Under the pieces are notes generated by a model. That model was given only the letters and a program-made list of their open reading frames with translations. It was not told where the DNA came from and ran no database searches. DNA of 8,491 nt from contig DEWO01000153.1 of the NCBI GenBank assembly GCA_002363695.1, positions 15,169-23,659 on the forward strand. Direction: 5' to 3'. Positions 1 through 7,114 of this stretch are shown piece by piece. The position numbers and the translations under genes were made by a program. Positions within the stretch are counted from its first letter, which is position 1. Every line of letters begins with the position of its first letter. This stretch comes from Prevotella sp. UBA3208. Its GTDB lineage: Bacteria > Bacteroidota > Bacteroidia > Bacteroidales > Bacteroidaceae.

Positions 1-43
1 GTGAGTCGAAGGTAGGGTGGGCCTGGGTCGGAGTTCGACGGGA
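1..43 (-). other. Probable 5' leader of a gene beyond the left edge
   Basis: This stretch lies just downstream of the minus-strand promoter at 44-74, so it should be the untranslated leader of a gene whose start codon is outside the window. No ATG is present on the minus strand here. It contains a 6-bp inverted repeat, GTCGAA at 5-10 against TTCGAC at 34-39, enclosing a C-rich (minus-strand) segment. The product of the downstream gene cannot be told from this window. Confidence 0.35.
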
Positions 44-74
44 CAAAGTTATGACTTTTTTCGGAGATAAACAA
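44..74 (-). promoter_or_regulatory. Bacteroidetes-type promoter firing leftward out of the window
   Basis: The minus strand carries TAACTTTG at 51-44, matching the Bacteroidetes -7 box TAnnTTTG, and TTG at 74-72, a -33-like element, 20 bases upstream. The expected transcription start is near base 39. It lies after the terminators of the GH98 gene and after two palindromic operator candidates, so it should begin a new transcription unit to the left. The box match and spacing are seen directly; promoter activity is inferred. Confidence 0.6.
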
Positions 75-108
75 GAGGTTGACAGAAAAAAACGGGTCTG
101 CTAAAAAA

Positions 109-127
109 GTAAAACAAATTGTTTTGG
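109..127. promoter_or_regulatory. Operator-like palindrome, copy 1 (imperfect)
   Basis: GTAAAACAA at 109-117, a single central A, then TTGTTTT at 119-125 form a palindrome whose last two positions (GG instead of AC) break symmetry. Its first 17 bases match copy 2 at 175-191 except for the central base. It lies about 35 bp upstream of the -33 element of the leftward promoter, where an activator would more naturally bind than a simple blocking repressor. The regulator is not encoded in the window. Confidence 0.5.
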
Positions 128-174
128 TATAGAAGAAAGTACCTTTAAATACTGAAGAAGTGCCATTTTACATG

Positions 175-193
175 GTAAAACAACTTGTTTTAC
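175..193. promoter_or_regulatory. Operator-like palindrome, copy 2 (perfect 19 bp)
   Basis: GTAAAACAACTTGTTTTAC is a perfect 9+1+9 inverted repeat. It is 66 bp from copy 1, start to start. An extra half-site TTTTAC at 166-171 sits just upstream, giving four GTAAAA/TTTTAC half-sites in 85 bp. There is no T-run after the symmetry and it is far from any stop codon, so a protein-binding site is more likely than a terminator. Which regulator family would bind is unknown. Confidence 0.55.
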
Positions 194-206
194 TGTCATA
201 AAATAG

Positions 207-235
207 TAGTGTAACTTTAAGAAAAACTTACACTA
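207..235. repeat. 8-bp inverted repeat in the intergenic region
   Basis: TAGTGTAA at 207-214 is the exact reverse complement of TTACACTA at 228-235, with 13 A/T-rich bases between. It could be a hairpin or a protein site. No T-run follows on either strand, so a terminator is not supported. Function unknown. Confidence 0.35.
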
Positions 236-304
236 AGTCTAACGTGCTTACTATCTGTTAGTTAAGTTAAATAGTGACACTTTGCACAAAAATTGACACT
301 TTCT

Positions 305-337
305 AAAAAAAGGTGTCGGACTCTCCCGATTCCGACA
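305..337 (-). terminator. Intrinsic terminator downstream of the GH98 gene
   Basis: On the minus strand TGTCGGA and TCCGACA (337-331 and 320-314) form a 7-bp G/C-rich stem with a 10-base loop. It is followed by CC and then seven T residues (311-305). This is the best terminator in the window and the last of three hairpins after the GH98 stop codon. Confidence 0.75.
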
Positions 338-350
338 GTTTCTAACGAAA

Positions 351-379
351 GGTGTCGGACCTTCACAGGCCCGACACTT
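351..379 (-). terminator. Middle hairpin of the terminator cluster
   Basis: GTGTCGG at 352-358 pairs with CCGACAC at 371-377, extendable by a G-T pair and an A-T pair, around a 12-base loop. On the minus strand it is followed by TTTCGTT, a weak T-rich tract. The arm GGTGTCGGAC (351-360) repeats exactly at 312-321, 39 bases away, so this hairpin and the terminator at 305-337 look like copies of each other. Confidence 0.5.
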
Positions 380-394
380 CACATGTAAAGTTCT

Positions 395-416
395 AAAAAT
401 TACCCTTGGGGGTAAT
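395..416 (-). terminator. First hairpin after the GH98 stop codon
   Basis: ATTACCC at 399-405 and GGGTAAT at 410-416 form a 7-bp stem with a 4-base loop. On the minus strand it is followed directly by TTTT (398-395). It begins only a few bases after the GH98 stop codon. The short T-run suggests partial termination, or a 3' end stabiliser backed up by the hairpins further down. Confidence 0.55.
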
Positions 417-423
417 GGTGTTA

Positions 424-3400
424 TCACTTGACGAAGACCTTACGGGTGGTTCCGTCGGACATACGAAGGATGTTCAGACCACGACTGATGGCAGACTGAC
501 GAACACCAGAGACATTGTAGATTTCTACAACCTCCTTGCTGTCGCTTTCCACACGCTGGATGCCTGTGGCTTTTATCAGTTTGACCTCAGAGTTCAAAAG
601 CAGATACTCGTCCAGATAGCCATTGCGGCTCTCGTTGGTATAACGGACGATGTACTTGCCCGGCTTGGTGATGGTGAAAGGCAGCGTGCGCAGTTCGGCA
701 CTGCTGACATTGGCTGTCGTGCTGCCGTTGGCGTTGGGTGTTGCGGTGTAGACCTCCGATGCGGCGATGACGCTGCCTGTGACGGCATCCAGAATCTGGG
801 CTTTATAGCGGGGAAACTCTTTCCAGGCAGCCATTGCAAAGCGGAGTTCGTATTCTCCGGGCTCGAGTTGCAAGGGATAGTTATTCTGGCGACCATACTC
901 AGCATATTCTTCACGCCAGTAGAGTGCCTTGCCCTGATAACCGGTAAAGCCGGTGAAGGTGCGGGCGCCCTGACCGTAGCTGTTGGGATATTCATGGACG
1001 CCGTCACCCTGTTCGCAGCGCCAGCCCGGAGGCAGCGTACCCGTCAGCACACTGGTGAAGTCGAGTTTGTAGGTCAGCGAGACATCCTCGAACACGGGCT
1101 GCAGCACCACGATGTCGTCGGGCATCTTAAAGGTAATCTCGTTGGACCCCGGCGTAAAGGCAATGGTCTTCTCCATGGTGTAGTAGACACCGTTGATGAC
1201 CTTCAGCTCCTTCAGCACGCAGCCTTCGTTGGGGTGAACGGTGAGCGTAACGGTCTGGCCCTCGGCAGCCTCGCTGACATTGCTGGTAATGCTGCCCAAC
1301 TCAGCGTCGCGGATGCTGATAAGATACTTCTCAGGCTCTATGACGGTCGGCGTATAGATAATCTGGTCGACGAACATGCTAATGGCATCGATGTTGTTCA
1401 GGCGCAGGTCGTTGGTACCCTCGTTCAGATGAGCCGTAAAGGTGGCCTTCTGCCAGTCGTTCTTGCCAGCCTGCACGATGTCGAAGGTCTTGGACTCGCC
1501 ATTGACGACGGCCTCCATCTGGCCTGCCTTCGACGTCTGGCTGTAACGCACGGCGATGATATAGTCGCCAGCCTTGTCGAGCGTCAATTGGTGGCGCAGC
1601 GAACCTCTGTTGTTGGCACTGAGAGCGATATAACCCAAGGCAGCAAATTCATTCACGTCGTCGGGTACTCCGCCATTGGTGGTAAACTTGAGTCCGCTGA
1701 TGCTCTTGTAGTCCATGTTCTCGGCCTCGATGACGATGGGCAGGTTGCTCTTGCCTGGCTGTTGGGGGATGGTCAGTGGCTGAGCGACCTCAACGGCAGG
1801 ACGGCTGTTGCTGCCTGCACACTGGATGGTGATGTCAACGCCGCCCCTATGGCTGACGTTGAGGATGAAGATGCCGTTCTCGGCATCCCACTCCTTGGTG
1901 ATGACGCTCGTTGCCGACTCACGATTAGTCTTCGTATAGGTTGGCTCTGCCGTTGCGCCCTTGATGGTGATGATGTCCTTGACCAAAGTCGTCGTATCGG
2001 TACGGAAGTTGTTCAGATAGAGGTCGATATGGTCGTTATACTCACGGATGAGACCGCTCGACAACTTGCCGTAGTTCAGGATGAGCGAGTCGCAGGTGTT
2101 GTAGTTCAGGGGGACGCGGCCTTCAGCCGTGGTCTTCTTGTTCAGATAGGAGTATGGGGTGTAGGTTACCAGCTGGTTTCCCATGCGGGCTACGAAGAGG
2201 TCGCCAGTAGACACTTCGGGATACTGCTCGTTAAACTGGTCTACCTTCTTCTGCTGGGTGCCCCACGTCTGGCTGCGCTTCGACTTCAGCACCTGCACGG
2301 GGATGCTCTTGGCCAGGTCGTCGTAGAGTTCGAGCGTTACGGGGATGGTGGCATAGCGTCCCGTCTTCTTGAAATAGCAGTAGTTGTTCATCCATTGTCC
2401 GTTGCCCTTGTTCATGGGGTCGTCCTGCTTGTAGATTCTGTCGTAGAGGTCGCCCCAGGCAGCATACTTGTCTTCATCGCTGTTGCCGGTGTTGATGTCG
2501 GTGACCACCACAATCTTTGTGCGGTCGACAACCTCCTTGCGGGTGGGCACGCGCAGGGTACCGTCGATGACCTTGCGGAACATATCCGTCCAAATGGCCT
2601 TGAAGTGGGGCGTGGCTGCCCAGTTGCGGCGGGAATAGGTGTCAACGGTCTTCGAACTAACCTCCGTGAAGCCCTCGCCGCCGTTCGTCCACGTCAGCTC
2701 AGGACCGTCCCAGACGGCACCGCCATTGATGCCCGTCTGCTCCATGACCGTACCGATGCCGGCAGCACCGGGGTACTTGCACTTGCCTTCGCCCATCAGG
2801 TCGCTCATGGCTCCCTCCCATCCGCAGTAGTCGTAGCGAACGCCGTAGTTCTTGGCCAGTCCGGAGATGAACGGAGCTATCGTCACACTCTCGTTGTTGT
2901 AGAAGCAGCTCGGCGTGGTGTATTTGTACAGAAAGAGGATGGCCTCGGGATATTTCTTGCAGGCTTCGAGAAACTTCGGCTCGCGCTTCAGCTCGCCAAC
3001 GGGGTTCAGCGGATGGCTCCAGATGTTGCCACAGAAGCTGACGGTCAGGAAACCGCCGTACTGGTGCGACATCTCCACCAACTTGGCAAACAAGGCCCAG
3101 CGCCCTGCCTGTGTCGACGAACTCTTGTCGCCAGCCTCTTCGAAGCCCCAGAACTGCTCGGCATAGTTCCAGCCAAGGAAGTTGGGATAGCGCTTGAAGA
3201 AGTATTCGAACGTCTCCAAGTCGCCGTCCTGGATGTGCGTATGACCGCCACTGGCAGGCTGGCAGGTAAACCATACACCGTTCTTCTGGCAGACGGACGC
3301 CCACGACTTATAGGTGCGCACAGCCGAACGGGGCCTGGTATAGATGTTCTTGTTCTTGTCGTAGGCACACGACATCGAGAGGTTCATACATACGTAGGGC

Positions 3401-3573
3401 CTGACATCCTCAGGAATCAGGTCGATAATCTTCTGCGGGTCTGCTGCAAACCACACGTCAATGTGTACCAGCCACAAAGGATGTTCGTTGTCGATGGGTC
3501 TGCGCTGTTGCGCTGATGCTGTCTGTAAGCAGATTGTCAGCAGCAGACTGAGGGTAAAGATGATTCTTCTCAT
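424..3573 (-). CDS. GH98 endo-glycanase, multi-modular, T9SS-exported (probable xylanase)
   Basis: A 1049-residue secreted glycoside hydrolase of family 98. Residues 1-21 form a signal peptide ending in SAQ. The GH98 catalytic barrel spans about 28-345, with family-typical stretches such as DPQKIIDLIP (45-54), NYAEQFWGF (136-144), RYDYCGW (246-252) and WDGPELTW (288-295). From recalled pneumococcal GH98 sequences, E139 is the likely acid, with D248 and E292 in the base/water-activating positions; all are present, so activity is expected. The GH98 C-terminal domain covers about 350-585. Then come a CBM6/35-like beta-sandwich beginning IEAENM (about 611-742), an InlB-B-repeat-like module (748-830), a jelly-roll-like domain (about 833-1000) and a T9SS sorting tail (about 1003-1049) ending in RKVFVK. 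Family members cut either blood-group glycans or decorated xylan; xylan is inferred here from the adjacent GH115 and GH10-like genes. The ATG is 7 bases after the GH115 stop, so the pair is co-transcribed. No Shine-Dalgarno site is seen, as usual for this phylum. Confidence 0.92.
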   Translation of the reverse strand: MRRIIFTLSLLLTICLQTASAQQRRPIDNEHPLWLVHIDVWFAADPQKIIDLIPEDVRPYVCMNLSMSCAYDKNKNIYTRPRSAVRTYKSWASVCQKNGVWFTCQPASGGHTHIQDGDLETFEYFFKRYPNFLGWNYAEQFWGFEEAGDKSSSTQAGRWALFAKLVEMSHQYGGFLTVSFCGNIWSHPLNPVGELKREPKFLEACKKYPEAILFLYKYTTPSCFYNNESVTIAPFISGLAKNYGVRYDYCGWEGAMSDLMGEGKCKYPGAAGIGTVMEQTGINGGAVWDGPELTWTNGGEGFTEVSSKTVDTYSRRNWAATPHFKAIWTDMFRKVIDGTLRVPTRKEVVDRTKIVVVTDINTGNSDEDKYAAWGDLYDRIYKQDDPMNKGNGQWMNNYCYFKKTGRYATIPVTLELYDDLAKSIPVQVLKSKRSQTWGTQQKKVDQFNEQYPEVSTGDLFVARMGNQLVTYTPYSYLNKKTTAEGRVPLNYNTCDSLILNYGKLSSGLIREYNDHIDLYLNNFRTDTTTLVKDIITIKGATAEPTYTKTNRESATSVITKEWDAENGIFILNVSHRGGVDITIQCAGSNSRPAVEVAQPLTIPQQPGKSNLPIVIEAENMDYKSISGLKFTTNGGVPDDVNEFAALGYIALSANNRGSLRHQLTLDKAGDYIIAVRYSQTSKAGQMEAVVNGESKTFDIVQAGKNDWQKATFTAHLNEGTNDLRLNNIDAISMFVDQIIYTPTVIEPEKYLISIRDAELGSITSNVSEAAEGQTVTLTVHPNEGCVLKELKVINGVYYTMEKTIAFTPGSNEITFKMPDDIVVLQPVFEDVSLTYKLDFTSVLTGTLPPGWRCEQGDGVHEYPNSYGQGARTFTGFTGYQGKALYWREEYAEYGRQNNYPLQLEPGEYELRFAMAAWKEFPRYKAQILDAVTGSVIAASEVYTATPNANGSTTANVSSAELRTLPFTITKPGKYIVRYTNESRNGYLDEYLLLNSEVKLIKATGIQRVESDSKEVVEIYNVSGVRQSAISRGLNILRMSDGTTRKVFVK

Positions 3574-3580
3574 GTTGCTA

Positions 3581-6103
3581 TTATTTTCTATTATATTTTT
3601 TATTTGGGTTGGGTCCTAAATAGGAGGGTTGCAGGCCGCCCCAGTCGATGATGACGCGCTGAAGCATCTGGCCAGCATCCATGCAGTGGAAGGTGATAGC
3701 ATGGCTTGGCTGGTGCTGGTCAACGGCAAAACGCAAGTGGCAGACGGCTCCGTTGCGCAGTACTTGCTCCTTCCAGCGTGGGCCCCACTCCTTGAAGTGG
3801 TTTTCGAACACCTGCATGGGACTGCCGTCGACACTGATGCCCAGACGGTTGCTCTTGCCTGCATAGAGGGGCCAGAAGGGCAGAGTGGTAAGCGTCACGT
3901 CGATGGTGTCGCGGTCAACAGCCGGGAAATCGTAGCTCACCTCGCCGCTGTTCAGTTGCACTACCTGCCAGTCGTAACCCACGCCGCGGATAAGTTTTAT
4001 GCCGTCGGTCTTGTAGCGGAAGTGCTCCAGGGGGATGGTGTAACAGTTTTGGGGGAGGGTGGAGTGCGATGTTTGGAGGTTGTAGGGTCGCTCGCCGGCT
4101 CCTTCGGTATAGGCTACGTCAGGTTTCTGGTGGTAGAGGGCGCAGAATCCCTCGGGCACGGCCATGAAGCCCTGCCACTTGCCGTTTCCCTGACTGTTGT
4201 ATCGATTGTTGAGCGTATTGATGCTGTCATAGGCAGCTTCCATCTGTCGGGCAGCCCAGTTGGCCTCGGCATAGCGCTGTTGGGCGTGCAGTTCTTGGTT
4301 GAGTTGTGCCATGAGGAACTTGCGGTTCATCTGACAGGCAGCCTGCACGGGGTATTGCACCAGCTCGAAGTAGGCAGCAGTGCCGTCGCTCAGTCGCTCG
4401 GCCTCGTCGCTGATGCGCTGGTAGTCAGCCAGTCGCTGCTGAGCCTCGCCATAGTGCTGGAACGAGAACTCGGTGGGGCGCAGCCGGGTGCGCCAAGGCT
4501 CGTCCCACTCATATTCCCAACCCATGTATTCGGGTTTGCGGCTCCATGCCAGTTGGTAATAAGTGTCGAGTAATGACTGTAGTTGGTCGGATGGTATGTT
4601 TGGGAACAAACCGTTCAGCCACTGTGACTGATAGCGGTTGACACTCTCAATATCGAAGGCAGGGAAGTTCCACGCCATGTCCATGAAGGTCTGTATGCCC
4701 AGTTCCATGGGTTTGATGTCGCCCACGTTGAGCAGCCAGTAGCGGTCGGATCCCGTATCGTAGGCTTTCTTCAACTCTTCGTACATCAGGACGGGTGGGG
4801 TGGTGTTGAGCCACAGATAGTCGTGGGGAGTGCCCAGGTAAGACAAGTGGTAGTAGACACCCGAGCCGCCCTGACGGCGTTGCTCCTCGGGAGTGGACAC
4901 ACGTTTCATATAGCCGTAGTTGTCGTCCACCCACACCAGGGTAATGTCATCAGGAACACGCAAGCCGTTCTCATAGATGTCCATGGTCTCTTTGTAGGGT
5001 ACGAATATCTGGGGAATGTCCGCTGCAGGACGCTTGAGGTGTTGCTCCAGGAGTCGGCGTTGGTCGCGGATGACGGTATCGAGCAGTTGTACGCGTGCTG
5101 GCATGGACAAGTTGCCGCGCAGTCCGGCATCGTGCAGTCCGCGCATACCAACGGTGTAAATATTTTCGTAGGTTGATGTCTCAGCCAGACGGTTGTTCCA
5201 CTTGCGAAGAATGGTCTGGCGATTGGTGCTGTAGTTCCAGTCACCATCGCGTTGTTGGTTCCATTCACTCTCTGCTGCATTGTTCAGGAGTAGGGGCTCG
5301 CAGTGACTGGTGGTGATGATGATGCCAAACGAGTCGCACACCTGCTTGCTCTCAGGATGGGAGTAGAAGGCTCCGGTGCAGGAGTGCATGGCTGGTGCCA
5401 GCATGTTGGCCTTCAGGCGCAACAGCAGTTCGCAGACCTTGGCGTATGTTCGTGGGCCGATGTCGCCCAATGTTTTTTCAAAGTGATTGGAGGCCCAGGG
5501 CTTCAGGCTCCAGTCCTCGTCGTTGATGAAGATGCCCCGATACTTCACGCTGGGCGTGGAGGATATGTAGTCGGCATCGATATAGACGGTCTGTCTTTGT
5601 ACTACGGGTACGTCAGCCCACCAGTACCAAGGTGAGACTCCCAGAGCCTCGCTGAGGGTGAACACCCCGTAGGCCGTTCCCCGAGGGTCGCTGCCCAGAA
5701 TGAGCAGGCGGTGGTCGATGACCTTCAGCAGAAAACATTCCCAGCGGTCGCGGATAGATGTGATGTCAATATGGTATTTTTGAATAAGGCGGTCTATGGA
5801 GGGGTCTTGCCCAATGGTGCCAACAACGATGTTCAGCCGATCCATTTGTCGGTCGATTTCTGGACGGCATTTGGTCACCCGTTCCACATCGTCGGCTAAC
5901 AGGGAAACGGCCTTCTGAACTACCAACGGCTCGTTGGCAGATACACAGATGGAAGCCGCCCGCCCCTGGGCAAATAGGGGGAAGCTGCCCTGCTGGCTGT
6001 TTACTCTCAGCACTTGGTTAGCCTGTAGTTGACAGGTCATCCACAACAGTGTGAGCAGTAGCATGCTGTGCCTGAGGTAGTAGTGAGAGTGGGGTGTTGT
6101 CAT
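3581..6103 (-). CDS. GH115 alpha-glucuronidase (xylan debranching)
   Basis: An 840-residue GH115 enzyme. The family removes alpha-1,2-linked (4-O-methyl-)glucuronic acid from xylan or its oligosaccharides. Counting from this start, the hydrophobic segment MLLLTLLWM is at 14-22 and cleavage is likely after LQA (residue 28). Family-typical stretches include GSDPRGTAYGVF (137-148), KYRGIFINDEDW (187-198), YTVGMRGLHD (316-325), PYKE (369-372), WVDDNYGY (391-398) and LNVGDIKPMELG (458-469). These carry the conserved acidic residues, but I do not assign individual catalytic roles. A C-terminal beta-rich domain is present, giving normal family length. The frame stays open to an ATG at 6169, but those 22 extra residues would be encoded by the terminator-like hairpin at 6126-6158 and precede the signal peptide, so 6103 is preferred; an ATG at 6064 is also possible. 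There is no sorting tail or convincing lipobox, so a periplasmic location is likely. Its stop lies 7 bases before the GH98 start. Confidence 0.93.
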   Translation of the reverse strand: MTTPHSHYYLRHSMLLLTLLWMTCQLQANQVLRVNSQQGSFPLFAQGRAASICVSANEPLVVQKAVSLLADDVERVTKCRPEIDRQMDRLNIVVGTIGQDPSIDRLIQKYHIDITSIRDRWECFLLKVIDHRLLILGSDPRGTAYGVFTLSEALGVSPWYWWADVPVVQRQTVYIDADYISSTPSVKYRGIFINDEDWSLKPWASNHFEKTLGDIGPRTYAKVCELLLRLKANMLAPAMHSCTGAFYSHPESKQVCDSFGIIITTSHCEPLLLNNAAESEWNQQRDGDWNYSTNRQTILRKWNNRLAETSTYENIYTVGMRGLHDAGLRGNLSMPARVQLLDTVIRDQRRLLEQHLKRPAADIPQIFVPYKETMDIYENGLRVPDDITLVWVDDNYGYMKRVSTPEEQRRQGGSGVYYHLSYLGTPHDYLWLNTTPPVLMYEELKKAYDTGSDRYWLLNVGDIKPMELGIQTFMDMAWNFPAFDIESVNRYQSQWLNGLFPNIPSDQLQSLLDTYYQLAWSRKPEYMGWEYEWDEPWRTRLRPTEFSFQHYGEAQQRLADYQRISDEAERLSDGTAAYFELVQYPVQAACQMNRKFLMAQLNQELHAQQRYAEANWAARQMEAAYDSINTLNNRYNSQGNGKWQGFMAVPEGFCALYHQKPDVAYTEGAGERPYNLQTSHSTLPQNCYTIPLEHFRYKTDGIKLIRGVGYDWQVVQLNSGEVSYDFPAVDRDTIDVTLTTLPFWPLYAGKSNRLGISVDGSPMQVFENHFKEWGPRWKEQVLRNGAVCHLRFAVDQHQPSHAITFHCMDAGQMLQRVIIDWGGLQPSYLGPNPNKKYNRK

Positions 6104-6119
6104 CGTCGTTTTAGTTCTT

Positions 6120-6158
6120 AAAAGACATTCGCCGTCCAGACATTCTGAACGGCGAATG
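6120..6158 (-). terminator. Terminator-like hairpin between the small secreted gene and GH115
   Basis: CATTCGCCGT (6126-6135) and ACGGCGAATG (6149-6158) form a perfect 10-bp stem. The 13-base interior can fold further (CAGA/TCTG, 3-base loop). On the minus strand it is followed by TC and TTTT (6123-6120). It lies 27 bases after the stop codon of the 6185-6934 gene and 17 bases before the chosen GH115 start. No separate promoter is visible before GH115, so partial termination that lowers GH115/GH98 expression relative to the upstream gene is the likely role. Confidence 0.65.
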
Positions 6159-6184
6159 CATAATACCATGTGATTATAGTATGA

Positions 6185-6934
6185 TTATTTCAGGATTACT
6201 TTCTTGCCGTTGTGGATGAACAGACCCTTGGTGGGGTTGTCAACACGCTGACCCTGCAGGTTGTAGTATACACCGTCTTCTGCTGCGGTCTCGCTCTTTA
6301 CGGTCTTGATAGCGGTTGCACCACCAGCCTTCCAAACGTAGATACCAGAAACGGTAACAGGGAAGTTGCCACCCCAGGCGTTCTTCAGACAGTGCAGGTG
6401 AACGAAATCGTCAACGCGCTCGTCGCCAGTCTTAACACCTTCTGAGTCGCCTTCGCCATTGGCAGTACAAGCCATTGTCTTGAACTCGCTCAGGTCGATA
6501 ACCAAACACTCAAGATCAGCATTCCAATGGGGGTCATCAGCATTGAATCCTATAACGAGGTTCTTCCAGGCTCCTTCGTCGATGATACGGTTACACATTA
6601 CACGGCAACCAGGACCACCAGCGCCAAACAGAATCAGTTTGTCATACCCAGAAAGGTCAGCATACAAGTTCCATGTTACGTTCTCGGCACCAAGGATACA
6701 AGCACCAGCACCAATCTCTGAATTCAGATTCCATGCGGGAGACATCTCACCAGTAATGACAGCATCACCCTTACAATGTGTAGGATCTGCTTCGCTACCC
6801 CACTGATGCCACATGTCAGAAGTTACCTCTACCCACTGTTCTGGATCCATCCAACCATTGTCTTGCGCACTTGCTGTTGTTACACCTGCCATCATTGCGA
6901 TAGCAACGAGTACTGATTTAGTAAAGTTTTTCAT
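6185..6934 (-). CDS. Small secreted T9SS-tailed protein, probable glycan-binding beta-sandwich
   Basis: A 249-residue protein of no family I can name with certainty. Residues 1-23 are a clear signal peptide (two lysines, hydrophobic core, cleavage after ASA). Residues about 27-202 look like one beta-sandwich of the galactose-binding type, with segments such as WNLYADLSGYDKLILFGAGG (88-107), LVIDLSEF (144-151) and VSGIYVWK (195-202). The mature part has ten tryptophans and seven cysteines, which suits surface carbohydrate binding. Residues about 218-249 form a sorting tail of the Prevotella kind (YYNLQGQRV, then NGKKVILK), so export by the type IX system is likely. No hydrolase motif is visible. 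It has its own promoter-like sequence upstream, a terminator-like hairpin downstream, and lies between a GH10-like protein and a GH115. Xylan binding is therefore a reasonable inference but unproven; a structural or adhesin role is the main alternative. Confidence 0.8.
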   Translation of the reverse strand: MKNFTKSVLVAIAMMAGVTTASAQDNGWMDPEQWVEVTSDMWHQWGSEADPTHCKGDAVITGEMSPAWNLNSEIGAGACILGAENVTWNLYADLSGYDKLILFGAGGPGCRVMCNRIIDEGAWKNLVIGFNADDPHWNADLECLVIDLSEFKTMACTANGEGDSEGVKTGDERVDDFVHLHCLKNAWGGNFPVTVSGIYVWKAGGATAIKTVKSETAAEDGVYYNLQGQRVDNPTKGLFIHNGKKVILK

Positions 6935-7000
6935 ACGTCAATAAAAATTAGTTAATAATAAATTTTATGTTTGAAATTTGATTTTTGCCTTTCGACGGTG

Positions 7001-7030
7001 CAAAGTTATGTGATTTCCGTAGAAACAACA
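7001..7030 (-). promoter_or_regulatory. Bacteroidetes-type promoter for the 6185-6934 gene
   Basis: The minus strand has TAACTTTG at 7008-7001, a full match to the TAnnTTTG -7 box and identical to the box at 51-44. A weaker upstream element, TGTTG at 7030-7026, leaves a 17-base gap that is shorter than usual. The predicted start near 6996 gives a leader of about 60 A/T-rich bases without a Shine-Dalgarno site. It would allow the downstream genes to be expressed separately from the GH10-like gene. Confidence 0.55.
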
Positions 7031-7073
7031 TTATGTTATGTTACATATACTTTGCGGATTGTTACACGAAAGA

Positions 7074-7108
7074 TTTTTGTCCGGACAAGGGCTTTGTCCG
7101 GACAAAAA
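7074..7108. repeat. Twin 12-bp palindromes forming a long hairpin
   Basis: TTGTCCGGACAA, itself a perfect palindrome, occurs at 7077-7088 and 7094-7105. With flanking T and A runs the whole unit is a 15-bp inverted repeat (7074-7088 with 7094-7108) and a 5-base loop. It begins 7 bases after the stop codon of the GH10-like gene. As RNA on either strand the T-run is before the stem and the A-run after it, unlike a classical terminator. It may protect the mRNA 3' end, end transcription without a U-tract, or be a double operator upstream of the promoter at 7001-7030. Confidence 0.6.
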
Positions 7109-7114
7109 AGAGGG

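Noticed and set aside
109..193. CRISPR-like repeats
   Set aside because: Only two palindromic copies, with no regular spacer series and no cas genes; operator-like sites fit better.
2699..3304. Open frame of 201 codons on the minus strand in another frame within GH98
   Set aside because: It overlaps the GH98 catalytic domain, is arginine-rich and has no recognisable motif.
406..3516. Very long open frame (1036 codons) on the plus strand opposite the GH98 gene
   Set aside because: Its translation shows no recognisable domain, signal or motif, while the minus-strand frame has clear GH98 domains, a signal peptide and a sorting tail. It is a codon-bias mirror of the real gene.
3629..4573. Open frame of 314 codons on the plus strand opposite GH115
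   Set aside because: No family features, and it lies wholly inside the well-supported GH115 gene; antisense shadow.
6050..6100. GH115 as a lipoprotein, from the LLWMTC stretch
   Set aside because: The residues before the cysteine (WMT) do not fit a lipobox, and a normal cleavage site after LQA follows shortly.
6104..6169. Upstream ATG at 6169 as the GH115 start
   Set aside because: It would place 22 non-signal residues before the signal peptide and use a terminator-like hairpin as coding sequence.
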